From assembly GCA_030684575.1 (NCBI GenBank), contig JAUXVD010000021.1, positions 1-64,000 on the forward strand: a DNA stretch of 64,000 nucleotides. The letters run 5' to 3'. The stretch is from Nitrospirota bacterium. Lineage in GTDB: Bacteria; Nitrospirota; Nitrospiria; Nitrospirales; Nitrospiraceae. The notes beneath the pieces were generated by a model. The model was not told the DNA's origin, did not search any database, and was given only the letters and a program-made list of their open reading frames with translations. Below are positions 33,605 to 42,357 of the stretch, piece by piece. Each line of letters opens with the position of its first letter. The first letter of the stretch is position 1. Made by a program: the position numbers and the translations under genes.

Positions 33605-36600
33605 TTACTTGGGTCGAGAGGGAGACATGGAGCGGCTGCTCTCAATCGCAACCGTTTGAATCGTGGGAATGGTAGCCGCAACATCGAGACGGAGATCGCC
33701 ATCTTGATCCTTGCCGTCTTGCCCGACACTATACATCACGCCCCTCTGCTGGTTGACCAGCATGGGAAGACCCGTGAAGGGGTCGTAGTAGGCTTGCCCC
33801 GCCTTTGCAAGACGCGTGAGGACATTCCCCTCTTGCGGCCCTCGTCTAATCCAGACTTGCAGGCCCGCCAAACGAAGTCGAGCATCGGTCTCCACAATTC
33901 GTCCGACGTAGGGATCCCATGAGGGAAGCGGCTCGATACCGACGATGTGCTCGACCGGATTGGCCACATAATCCAACGCGCTGACCGCGGGAGTCCGGAT
34001 GAAGCTGGATGGTTTCGGCAAGTTGGTGTAGCGCCCTTCGGCCACGGCTTTGCTCGCCGCCTCGTAATAGTCCGCATAGGCGTTGGCCCGACGCTGCACG
34101 GGGAGGGGCATCGCCGCTGCGAGGGAAACGTACAGCGGACGCTCATCGGTCTTGTCGTTCTTCAGGCTGCTCGGCACCGTCTTCGTGGCCCACACGAAAT
34201 GGCTCTGCATCGGCCACCGGAGGGATAGTTCTACCTGATCGAGGGGGCGAACGATCTTGCCAAGCCGACCGATGGCTGCCGCATCGAGGTCCTGACGGGT
34301 CAAGAGTCCGGACGCAATGGCCACATCGTCCTGGACTGCCGTCGCGGCCAACATCTTGACCATCAACGTCTTCGACTGTCCCAGCGCGACGCGCCAGGAC
34401 CCCATATCGCTTTCAAGTCGTCCAAGCCCGGTGTTGAGATCCTGCGCAAACCCTTCTGCCAGATACAGCCGATGGGCCAGCAGAACTTGTGCACAGTTTG
34501 GACTCACGATGTGTCCGTACCCTACATCTTCAAACGGCATCGACAACCATTGTTGATACCGCGTGAGGCCGACCGCTTCTTGAGCCACCCATGATCGTAC
34601 GGCTGCAGCCTGCGGCTTCATCTGCGCCACGGGGTCGGTACCGCTGAACCACCCTCTCAACACATTGGCAGAGGCCCCGGTGGTCGTCCTCCCTGCCCCT
34701 TCATCACCGGCCATACAGGCCTGTGCCGCCTGGAGTTCCCGTCCCTCGGCCTTCCTCTCATAACCAGCTTGGAGTGGGTCCCGTTCCGAAGACGAGCCGA
34801 AACCAAGCAGCATAAAGTACCCGTTCTTTCGTGGGTCTATATGCGCCTGAGGGGAGCTAGCCGTCAGGTTGCGATAGGCCGGGGTCGGGGGCTCTTCCAT
34901 GACGAGCCAGGCCACTCCCACCCCTCCGATCCCGATCGCGACCAGGGCCGCACAGGCAAGCGCCAACACCAAGCAAAGCATGACCATCGATTGCGTCGTC
35001 GAAAAACAGGACCCGATCATCGATGAGAGGCCACTGCGGATCCGAGCCACCCTCGTCGCAAACAATGGGAAAGGTCGTGACTGCGCCGTGCGATACTGCG
35101 TGGGAGCCTGGGGTCTCTGCCCCGTCGAGTCAAACAGGACATCCACCGCCGACGCAGCGACCGAGAATGCAGGTTCCGGCTTGGACGGGACAGATTCGAT
35201 GCCGGAATCCTGCCACGTTGCCGGAGAGGAGGGACTAGGAGTCACAAATGTAATCGACTCACTCGCCCGCATCCATTCCGGTCTCGTATCCACTTCATGA
35301 ACCACTGGCTCTACGACGGGAGCCACTGCTTCAACTGCAGGAGGAAGCGCCTCAGAGGGAGCCGACTCCCAATCGGCTCGCGGCATGACAACCGGCTCAT
35401 ATTCCTCTACCACCGGCACGGGAGCTGGGGGAACGCCTGTCGCTTCCCCTTTTTCCTTGTCCCAGTTTCGTTTTTTATCAGTCGGACGATGTGTTTGCAC
35501 CTCGACTTCGCCAGTGCTCCAATGTGAGGGGGTCTCTATCGGAGCCAATAGCACCGCTGACTCCGCACTGGTTGTTTCAGAGAGCGGAGGAGCCTCGGCA
35601 GTCTGGACTGCTGTACTGGTTACTTCATCGTTGACTGCTGAAAAAGCCTCCGGTGCGGGTAGTGCTTCCGGAATCACCACTGAAGATGAAGTCTCCGGAG
35701 CGGCGGCGTCTTGAAATGACGCCACAGGCTGAGGATCCATGGAAAATGGGGACGATAGGGGCTCAGCCTCGCGAGCGAGTTCGATGGGCTCCGACATCGT
35801 CTGCACTGGAAGGTCCACCTCAAGAACATGTGCAATCTCGACCGAAAGAGTCGATGCCTCTTCCTGACGCAAGGGCTCTTCCGATAGAAACGCCGCGACG
35901 GATTCAGAAGGGTCTGGCTCTCTGATTACAGCTGTTTTTGAGATCGAGTCACGCTCTGCATTCAAGCCTGAAGCCTGAACCGATGGCACTGGACCTGGTT
36001 CCGTGAAAGAGAATGGCGGTGCTGGTGCTGCGGTGCTGACGGGGTCGGCGAGCGCTGGCTCTGGCGCTAATTCAGGCTGACCTGATTCCAACTCCCTCGC
36101 ATCCTGTGGGATCATATCCGGCCTGGAGAATGAGCCAGGCGAGCTCGGCGCCGAAGTTCCCACGCCAAACTTCCATGCGCCATCAAACACGGAGTTCCAT
36201 GAAAACGGAACAGATGCAGGAGAATCTGCGACAGAAGGGGTCGGGGCTTCAGGCTCTGAAACCACCGCATCGCTCAATGCACTCGGCAGCGTCGGCTCCG
36301 GCACAAACACCGGACTCGCCGGCAGCACTTCCTCCAATACTGGCTGCGACAGGAAGGAGAACGGCGGCACGTCAGGCTCTGCGACCACCGCGGGGCTTGC
36401 CGGCGAATCCACCGCATCGCTCAATACACTCGGCACCGCCGGCTCTGGCGTAAACTCAGAACTCGGCGGCAGCGCTGCCTCCGATTCTGGCTGAGCCATG
36501 AAGGAGAATGGCGGCACGTCAGGCTCCGCGACCACTGCAGGGCTTGCCGGCGAATCCACCGCATCGATCAACGCACTCGGCACCGTCAGCTCCGGCGTAA

Positions 36601-38044
36601 ACTCAAAACTCACCGGCGTCGGCACCTCCGATTCTGTCTGAGCTATGAAGGAGAGCGGCGGCACGTCAGGCTCTGCGACCACCGCGGGGCTCATCGCCGA
36701 ATCCACCCCGGACGACTGACTCGGCTCTGGCAATTCCTGGGAAAGAGTCAGGCTGGCCGCCTGATCGGATGCAGGTCCAGACTGTGCCATGCTGGGCGAA
36801 GCAGGAAACGATTCGGCCCCAAAGAGTGGGGCCTCATCCGATTGAGCGGGAGGAGCTATCGACGGCGCCGCATCTTCAATTCTGATATTGGAATGCTCGA
36901 TCTGTTCCCAAGGCATGGGAGCGGACAACTGCGGCGATTCGACGGGAGAGGGAATGGATATCCCGACCTCCGTTGCACGCTCCTCTAATATGTCCGGAAT
37001 AGGCCCTTCTCCCACAACAGAGGGGGGCAATTCGAACATTGGCTGCCCAATCCCAATATCTCGATGTTCGAAAGACGAAAGCGACGGCTCGGCCGATACC
37101 ATCGGAGGGGCAGACGGAACTTCCCCGGAACTCGGCAAGCACGACATCTCTGGCAAATGATCCTGTCCGGGAGCATCGGCTGACAGGATTAGCTCCGTCG
37201 ACTCGGACAGTGGAACCAGCAATTCCTGAGGGATCGAAGAGACAGGTACCGAGTCGATCAAGACCTCCGGAACCTCGCTCGATTCAATGACGGGACTCGA
37301 TGTCGCAGGTAGCGGAACATCTTGATGGCTCGGAGCACGATCGCCCGGCTCCCATGACATCACACCAGAAGAACTCGCCTCTTCAGTGGGAGCAAGGATT
37401 ACATCCTGAGGCGGGACAGTATCGACTTCTGCTAACGTCGCTGCTTCAGCGACGACCGGAGCTGACCCTAAATAATCACCGGTTTGTATGTCGAAGAGCG
37501 AGGCGAACTGAAACGCCACAGAGCTGGCCGGTGCAAGCGTTCTCACCTTGGCATAGAGCTGAGACGGCTTCTTGGGATTGTCAGAGTCGGGACTCTCGAT
37601 GAGAATATCGATGGCCTTGCCCAATTCGGCCACTGCGGCCATGGCATCACCCTTCTCCTCATACACATGCGCCAACTGTTCGAGAAATGGCACGCACCGA
37701 GGGCCAGCCGCTAAGTATTCACGCAAGAGGGATTCGGCTAACCAAAAGTCTTGCCTGCCGATCGCTTCATTGGCAAGAGATTCAAATGCCTGCCGAGCCG
37801 TAACGAGGCTGCCGAGTCGCAAATGCAGCGTGGCAAAGAGCCGGCGAGCTTCCGTATTATGAGGATCAAGAGTGAGCAGCTCTTTCAACGCAGCTGACGT
37901 CCGGCCGTATTTGCCGGCATTCATGTGCGTGATGGCTTCTTCGAGCAGTGCGCTCTTCTTGCTGTAGCCGACAAGACCCCGCTTCGGTGCCCGGGATGGA
38001 GCCTTTTTGTCCGTTTTTTGAGGGGGAGTTTTATCCGTCCGCAC
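33605..38044 (-). CDS. Very large TPR, low-complexity and single-TM protein
   Basis: 1479 residues, not assigned to a known family. Residues about 28-170 form TPR-like helical pairs (ALLEEAITHMNAGKYGRTSAALKELL, NTEARRLFATLHLRLGSLVTARQAFE). From about 200 to 1000 the chain is Pro/Ser/Glu/Ala/Val-rich and acidic, including tandem 49-residue repeats with the core AVVAEPDVPPFSF. A single TM helix follows at about 1020-1045 (VMLCLVLALACAALVAIGIGGVGVAWLV). The final about 430 residues are ordered and end in YDPFTGLPMLVNQQRGVMYSVGQDG, resembling the calcium-loop end of type II pseudopilins. It is divergent from a lone secretin, so a role in secretion or pilus assembly is possible. The low-complexity part would be cytosolic if the N-terminus is inside. 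Confidence 0.85.
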   Translation of the reverse strand: MRTDKTPPQKTDKKAPSRAPKRGLVGYSKKSALLEEAITHMNAGKYGRTSAALKELLTLDPHNTEARRLFATLHLRLGSLVTARQAFESLANEAIGRQDFWLAESLLREYLAAGPRCVPFLEQLAHVYEEKGDAMAAVAELGKAIDILIESPDSDNPKKPSQLYAKVRTLAPASSVAFQFASLFDIQTGDYLGSAPVVAEAATLAEVDTVPPQDVILAPTEEASSSGVMSWEPGDRAPSHQDVPLPATSSPVIESSEVPEVLIDSVPVSSIPQELLVPLSESTELILSADAPGQDHLPEMSCLPSSGEVPSAPPMVSAEPSLSSFEHRDIGIGQPMFELPPSVVGEGPIPDILEERATEVGISIPSPVESPQLSAPMPWEQIEHSNIRIEDAAPSIAPPAQSDEAPLFGAESFPASPSMAQSGPASDQAASLTLSQELPEPSQSSGVDSAMSPAVVAEPDVPPLSFIAQTESEVPTPVSFEFTPELTVPSALIDAVDSPASPAVVAEPDVPPFSFMAQPESEAALPPSSEFTPEPAVPSVLSDAVDSPASPAVVAEPDVPPFSFLSQPVLEEVLPASPVFVPEPTLPSALSDAVVSEPEAPTPSVADSPASVPFSWNSVFDGAWKFGVGTSAPSSPGSFSRPDMIPQDARELESGQPELAPEPALADPVSTAAPAPPFSFTEPGPVPSVQASGLNAERDSISKTAVIREPDPSESVAAFLSEEPLRQEEASTLSVEIAHVLEVDLPVQTMSEPIELAREAEPLSSPFSMDPQPVASFQDAAAPETSSSVVIPEALPAPEAFSAVNDEVTSTAVQTAEAPPLSETTSAESAVLLAPIETPSHWSTGEVEVQTHRPTDKKRNWDKEKGEATGVPPAPVPVVEEYEPVVMPRADWESAPSEALPPAVEAVAPVVEPVVHEVDTRPEWMRASESITFVTPSPSSPATWQDSGIESVPSKPEPAFSVAASAVDVLFDSTGQRPQAPTQYRTAQSRPFPLFATRVARIRSGLSSMIGSCFSTTQSMVMLCLVLALACAALVAIGIGGVGVAWLVMEEPPTPAYRNLTASSPQAHIDPRKNGYFMLLGFGSSSERDPLQAGYERKAEGRELQAAQACMAGDEGAGRTTTGASANVLRGWFSGTDPVAQMKPQAAAVRSWVAQEAVGLTRYQQWLSMPFEDVGYGHIVSPNCAQVLLAHRLYLAEGFAQDLNTGLGRLESDMGSWRVALGQSKTLMVKMLAATAVQDDVAIASGLLTRQDLDAAAIGRLGKIVRPLDQVELSLRWPMQSHFVWATKTVPSSLKNDKTDERPLYVSLAAAMPLPVQRRANAYADYYEAASKAVAEGRYTNLPKPSSFIRTPAVSALDYVANPVEHIVGIEPLPSWDPYVGRIVETDARLRLAGLQVWIRRGPQEGNVLTRLAKAGQAYYDPFTGLPMLVNQQRGVMYSVGQDGKDQDGDLRLDVAATIPTIQTVAIESSRSMSPSRPK
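36230..36710. repeat. Tandem 147-base repeat inside the large TPR-protein gene
   Basis: The block starting GCGGCACGTCAGGCTC recurs at 36364, 36511 and 36658, an exact 147-base (49-codon) period, with a partial diverged copy to the left. In protein, each unit runs SPAVVAEPDVPPFSF, a variable acidic part, then VPSALSDAVDSPA. Nucleotide identity between units is high, indicating recent duplication and probable copy-number variation between strains. Confidence 0.88.
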
Positions 38045-38547
38045 GCTTCAACCTTAGCAGATCATTAAAAGGTGCAACATGGCTCCCCAAGCCACTTTGC
38101 CAAAAATTCACATCCGTGTGGAGGCTCACGCTCGTCGAGGGGCAAACCAAGCAGAGAACTGCAATCCCAATGCCATTACAGCTTTCACATATAATTTGAG
38201 CACCCCTATCTTATTGAGGAGTTAGTCGATACCGTTATTCCCCCCTTGTCCCGTCTGGTCGTCAAAAATGAACAAGGCTGTCAGAAATCAGCAACAGGTA
38301 CTGTGCCACGGCGTAGCTCCGCCGCTCAGCTCAATGTTCAGACGGAGACAAACGAGACACAATGAATGATCGGTAGCCTAACAAATAAAGAAGTTCGAGG
38401 CATTGCTCGAGCACGAAGGCATCGCTGTAGTTTGGTTGTGTCGATGGCAAGCTTATGGTACGGTCGTTCATTCCCATCTTCATGATCGATGTGATCCGGG
38501 GGATTACCGACCCCACCGCATACGCATACATTCATTGTTTGTAAATC
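38045..38547. promoter_or_regulatory. Divergent intergenic region between the large TPR gene and the secretin
   Basis: No supported gene; open frames here are shadows with odd composition. It must hold promoters for both flanking genes. A short hairpin CGGCG-N6-CGCCG lies near 38310-38325. No sigma-54 site with correct spacing was found. Confidence 0.4.
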
Positions 38548-40143
38548 ATGAGTACTTTCTCTTTCGGACAATTTAAGTGGATCAGGCAGACCTCGCTCAT
38601 CTGTCTGCTGGCAGTACTGAGTGGGTTTCTGCTTCCTCTCACCCTGCGGGCCGAACCTGGCGCAAGCTCCCCCGGTCGCGTCTCCCTCGACTTCAATGAC
38701 GTTGAACTCGCTGTTTTTGTTCGTTTCATTAGCGAGTTGACCGGCAAAAACTTCGTCTTGGATGATGTCGTCAAGAAAGCCGGCGGGAAAATCAGTGTGT
38801 ATTCCCCGACCAAGGTCACGCATGACCAAGCCTACAGCATGTTCGTGGCAGCGCTCGAGGTGAGCCGTCTGGCTGTCGTCCAGAAAGGCAATGTCAATCA
38901 GATCGTCGCGATGGGGGACCTTCCTCCAGAGCGAGGCGCATTCGTCTACAAACTCAAACATGCCAATGCGACAGACCTGGCCGCCATCCTGACTAATCTC
39001 GTTGCCCGATCTCAAACCGTGGCACAAACCTCACCGGGCACGAGACCGCTGTTCAGGCCCTTGAGCGAATTCGAAGCCCCTGTTCAAGTCTTTGCGGACA
39101 AAGCCACAAATTCGATCATCATCAGTGCGACCAAAAGCGCCTATACCAAGTTGCAATCTGTCATTCGAGACCTGGATACGCGCCGGAAACAGGTCTTTGT
39201 CGAAGCCGTCATCCTGGAAGTGCAGGTCGACCGGCTCAGACAGATCGGGAGCGACCCTCTTCAGGTCATCGGTTCAGGCAGGAGCGGTTCACTGCAAGGC
39301 ATTGCCGGACTCAATAGTGCACCGGAAAACTTAGCCACCATTGCGCAGGCCATTAGCGGCGTGGCTGCAGGTGGGGCAACAGGGGGAGCATTCACGGTAC
39401 TCAACACGGTCAATGTGCGGGCATTTCTTCAACTGTTGCTGAACCTCACAGACACCAACGTCCTCTCGACACCTCAGGTACTTGCCGCAGACAATCAAAA
39501 GGCCAAAATCGTCGTGGGTGAAAATCGTCCCTTCCCAACCGGCCAGGCCCAGGGAATCACGGGCGGTACGCTCGTCACGATCGAACGAAAAGACGTGGGC
39601 GTCACACTGGAGTTCACGCCCCAAGTCTTAGAAAACGACTTGATCCGCTTGGAGATCAAGCAGGAGATTTCCGCGATCGCGGAAAATGTGTCACAAACGA
39701 TCGGGAGCGGAACATCATCCGTCCCCGTAGGACCGACCACGACCAAACGGTCAATGGAAACCACCACCATTGCGAAAGATCAACAGACCATCGTCATCGG
39801 CGGGCTCGTGCGCGACAATCTCGTTCTCAACGAACGGAAAGTCCCGTTCCTTGGAGATATTCCGCTCTTAGGCTGGCTCTTCCGCTTCCAAAGCCGGGCG
39901 ACCGAGAAACTCAGCCTGCTGGTGTTTCTCACCCCAACCCTGGTCAGGGATGAAGCAGACATGGTGGAATTGAACGCCCGCAAAGCAGCGGAGCTGGGAA
40001 CCCTGCAGCGAGAAAATCGTATCGAGGAGCCCACAAGGCTCAAGCAAGATGTCCTGGAAAAACTCGAACGCCCGAATGGTTCCCGGCAAGTCCCCCCCAC
40101 TTCAGACCAGCCCGTAGCCCCTCAGCCGGTGCCACAGCCCTGA
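38548..40143 (+). CDS. Type II secretion/type IV pilus-like secretin (GspD family)
   Basis: 531 residues with a signal peptide (SLICLLAVLSGFLLPLTLRA). The N-domain is RVSLDFNDVELAVFVRFISELTGKNFVLD, then KLKHANATDLAAILTNLVARSQ and VFADKATNSIIISATKSAYTKLQSVIRDLD. The secretin domain has VFVEAVILEVQ, NVLSTPQVLAADNQKAKIVVGENRPF, and the conserved end KVPFLGDIPLLGWLFRFQS...LLVFLTPTLVRD. Shorter than typical GspD, it has fewer N-domains. A Pro-rich tail ends the protein. No other gsp gene is adjacent; the divergent 1479-residue protein with a pseudopilin-like end may be a partner. Confidence 0.9.
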   Translation: MSTFSFGQFKWIRQTSLICLLAVLSGFLLPLTLRAEPGASSPGRVSLDFNDVELAVFVRFISELTGKNFVLDDVVKKAGGKISVYSPTKVTHDQAYSMFVAALEVSRLAVVQKGNVNQIVAMGDLPPERGAFVYKLKHANATDLAAILTNLVARSQTVAQTSPGTRPLFRPLSEFEAPVQVFADKATNSIIISATKSAYTKLQSVIRDLDTRRKQVFVEAVILEVQVDRLRQIGSDPLQVIGSGRSGSLQGIAGLNSAPENLATIAQAISGVAAGGATGGAFTVLNTVNVRAFLQLLLNLTDTNVLSTPQVLAADNQKAKIVVGENRPFPTGQAQGITGGTLVTIERKDVGVTLEFTPQVLENDLIRLEIKQEISAIAENVSQTIGSGTSSVPVGPTTTKRSMETTTIAKDQQTIVIGGLVRDNLVLNERKVPFLGDIPLLGWLFRFQSRATEKLSLLVFLTPTLVRDEADMVELNARKAAELGTLQRENRIEEPTRLKQDVLEKLERPNGSRQVPPTSDQPVAPQPVPQP

Positions 40144-40448
40144 GCATGCCGTCGTCGCCCGAACCGGCAACAAATAGCTCCACCCCAACGCTGTCTCCGC
40201 AATCGACATCCACAATAGCTGTCAGGAATTTTTCACGCAGCGCGAACGCACCGTAGCGTTAACGGATCAATGTTACACCTATGCAGATTACTCGATCTGA
40301 TGTATAGGGTGAATGCACGAGCGAACTCATAGCGTTTCTGGACGGGCATCCTGACTTCACATTCGACGAAATGTGGGCTACGGTCACTCCCTAAATACAA
40401 GTTGGCAAAGACGGAGGTGCCCGGCGAGCCCTGTGATCGGCTTCAGTG

Positions 40449-40479
40449 GTGCGCCACAGCACGATCAGTGCGCCCGCAC
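40449..40479 (+). promoter_or_regulatory. Candidate activator site (UAS) of dabB
   Basis: GTGCGCCACAGCACGATCA followed by GTGCGCCCGCAC. The first part is GTGC-N6-GCAC, and it shares GTGCG.CA..GCACGATC with the site before the 49725 gene. Its GTGC begins 143 bases before the -24 GG, the same distance as at the three other promoters. Confidence 0.55.
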
Positions 40480-40590
40480 ACCGATCTTCCGATCAGCTCG
40501 CTGATCAAACCTTCCAACCGCAGTATATTCCATTTAGAATTTATATTATTATTCATCGACTTACATTGATTGTCGGCCATTCAAGCCCAT

Positions 40591-40606
40591 CGGCCCTGTT
40601 TTTGCT
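40591..40606 (+). promoter_or_regulatory. Sigma-54 promoter of dabB
   Basis: CGGCCCTGTTTTTGCT: GG at 40592-40593 and GC at 40604-40605 with exactly 10 bases between, and a perfect TTGC -12 box. Nearly identical to the dabA2 promoter (CGGCCCTCTTCTTGCT). The predicted start is near 40617, 20-30 bases before the gene. Confidence 0.75.
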
Positions 40607-40648
40607 GATGGATTCTCGATTCCTACGATCACTATAATGGAGCAATCA

Positions 40649-42331
40649 ATGGACTTTATCTTCCTGATCATCGCAATAGGAGCTCCCCTCCTGGCAAGCG
40701 GATCGATCGCGCTGCTCGGGGCCACACTCGGCGAGAGGAGCTCCTCCATCGGGGTCGGTGCCCTGTGGCTCTCGACGGGCGCAGCGCTGGCTTGCCTCTA
40801 TCAGGTCGTGCAAGGCGAGCCGCTGCTCCTCACGCTGTCCGGATTTCTTCCCGGGCCTCTGTCCTACACGATCCTGCTTGATCGACTTGCTGCGGTGATG
40901 ATGGTCCTCATCACCGGCGTGAGCCTGGTGATCCACGTCTATTCACAACGCTATATGCAAGGCGACCAGGGCTACGTGCGGTTCTTTAGCCTGCTGGGCC
41001 TGCTGACCTTTGTGCTCTTGAGTCTGGTAACCAGTGGCAATCTATTCTGGCTCTTCATCTGTTGGCATCTGGTCACGTGGTTATTAGTCCACTTGCTCTC
41101 CTTCAATGCCGCCAGTGCTGCAGCGCGGGCGGCGGCTCTGACCACGTTGCGGGTGCAAGGATTCGGTGATGCCACCTTGCTTGCCGGTATTGTCCTCATC
41201 TACGCCAAGTTCGGGACCTTCGATCTCGCGGAACTGTTCCGTGCCATTCACACGTCTCCCGCGCCGGCCTTCTGGGCTGGAACCGTCTTTGAAATCAATG
41301 CCATCACGGCGATTACGCTGTTGAGCTTGATCGCGATCATGACGAAGTCCGCTCAATTTCCCTTCCACGTCTGGCTGCCTGGAACCATTGAGGCGCCCAC
41401 GCCAGTCTCGGCCATGCTCCATGCAGGGATCGTCAACGCCGGAGGGTTCCTGGTCAACCGGCTGGCCCCGCTCTACGGCGCCGCTCCGGCGTCGCTCCAT
41501 CTGATGTTTCTCATCGGAGGGCTGACCGCATTGATCGGAGCCACCACGATGCTGACCCAATCCAGCATCAAGCGGACGCTCGTCTATTCCACGATGGGAC
41601 AGATGGGCTATATGATCATGGAATGCGGGCTCGGAGCCTTCGCCCTTGCCGTGTTTCACCTCTGCGCTCATGGGCTGTTCAAGGCCACCCTGTTCCTCAA
41701 TTCTGGAGCCAACATTCAAAAAGCACGGAACGAGTTCAAACTTCCTGGGCATGAGCCCGTGGAAAAAGAGATTCGCTTCTCCTTGGTGACCTGGGCGACA
41801 GGCCTGGGGGTCACGCTGCTGTTGCCGTTGATCATCCTGCTCGCGGCCCACGGTCTCGTCCACATCCCCCTGTTTGAGACGCAGGGCACCTTGATCTTCT
41901 TGTTCTTTGCCTGGGTCACCTCGGCTCAAGCGATCTTCAGCCTCTATCGCCTTGATGCGGTGGCCTCGTGGAAAGTCTCCTTGACGATGGTGGCGACACT
42001 CGCCTTGATCGGCCTGACCTACTTGTGGGCCGGGGAATCCTTCACCCATTTTCTCTACCCGGACACCGAGCAGGTGGCAACCTATTTCCAGGCGGCATCT
42101 TGGCCGAAAGGCCTCTTTGATGCCGTGGTCGCCCTCGCGGCCGTCCTCGTGATTGGGGTCTGGATCCTCTTATACGGCAGGGCCCATGGAATGCGGTTCC
42201 TGGTTCCAGGCTGGCTGGGCACCCTCCAGACCCGCGCCTATGTCGCATTCCTCAACGGCCTCTACGTCGAGGATGCGCTGCGGGCCTGGGGAAGACGCTT
42301 AGGACGGATGAAGGCTCGACCACGCGAATAA
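40649..42331 (+). CDS. dabB: DabB-type proton-conducting membrane subunit of an inorganic-carbon transporter
   Basis: ATG 40649 (MDFIFLIIAIG) has GGAG 6 bases upstream; ATG 40637 is possible. About 560 residues with roughly 14 TM helices, NuoL/MrpA-like: FFSLLGLLTFVLLSLVTSGNLFWLFICWHLVTWLLVHLL, TKSAQFPFHVWLPGTIEAPTPVSAMLHAGIVNAGGFLVNR, SSIKRTLVYSTMGQMGYM, HLCAHGLFKATLFLNSG. It lacks the long lateral helix of NuoL. DabB with DabA forms a bicarbonate/CO2-accumulating complex driven by cation flow; the dabA gene follows 27 bases downstream. No other complex I genes are nearby, supporting the Dab assignment over respiration. Confidence 0.9.
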   Translation: MDFIFLIIAIGAPLLASGSIALLGATLGERSSSIGVGALWLSTGAALACLYQVVQGEPLLLTLSGFLPGPLSYTILLDRLAAVMMVLITGVSLVIHVYSQRYMQGDQGYVRFFSLLGLLTFVLLSLVTSGNLFWLFICWHLVTWLLVHLLSFNAASAAARAAALTTLRVQGFGDATLLAGIVLIYAKFGTFDLAELFRAIHTSPAPAFWAGTVFEINAITAITLLSLIAIMTKSAQFPFHVWLPGTIEAPTPVSAMLHAGIVNAGGFLVNRLAPLYGAAPASLHLMFLIGGLTALIGATTMLTQSSIKRTLVYSTMGQMGYMIMECGLGAFALAVFHLCAHGLFKATLFLNSGANIQKARNEFKLPGHEPVEKEIRFSLVTWATGLGVTLLLPLIILLAAHGLVHIPLFETQGTLIFLFFAWVTSAQAIFSLYRLDAVASWKVSLTMVATLALIGLTYLWAGESFTHFLYPDTEQVATYFQAASWPKGLFDAVVALAAVLVIGVWILLYGRAHGMRFLVPGWLGTLQTRAYVAFLNGLYVEDALRAWGRRLGRMKARPRE

Positions 42332-42357
42332 AATAGGGCTGAATCGGAGTGTTGGCG

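Larger units (their letters stand above)
40144..40636 (+). promoter_or_regulatory. Regulatory region upstream of dabB
   Basis: No gene in this 490-base gap. It holds the upstream palindrome (40449-40479) and the sigma-54 promoter (40591-40606) described separately. A further ATGCACGAGCG at 40313-40323 matches the site before dabA2 and lies about 280 bases before the promoter, twice the usual distance. The first 300 bases show nothing else I can recognise. Confidence 0.55.

Noticed and set aside
38310-38350. TGGCAC followed by TTGC on the minus strand, possible sigma-54 site for the giant gene
   Set aside because: GG to GC spacing is 13 bases instead of 10.
38338-39027. 229-codon minus-strand frame across the secretin start
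   Set aside because: It is the shadow of the secretin gene and extends into the intergenic region without domain or ribosome site.
40637-42331. Complex I subunit NuoL
   Set aside because: No other nuo genes nearby, shorter than NuoL, and adjacent to a dabA gene.
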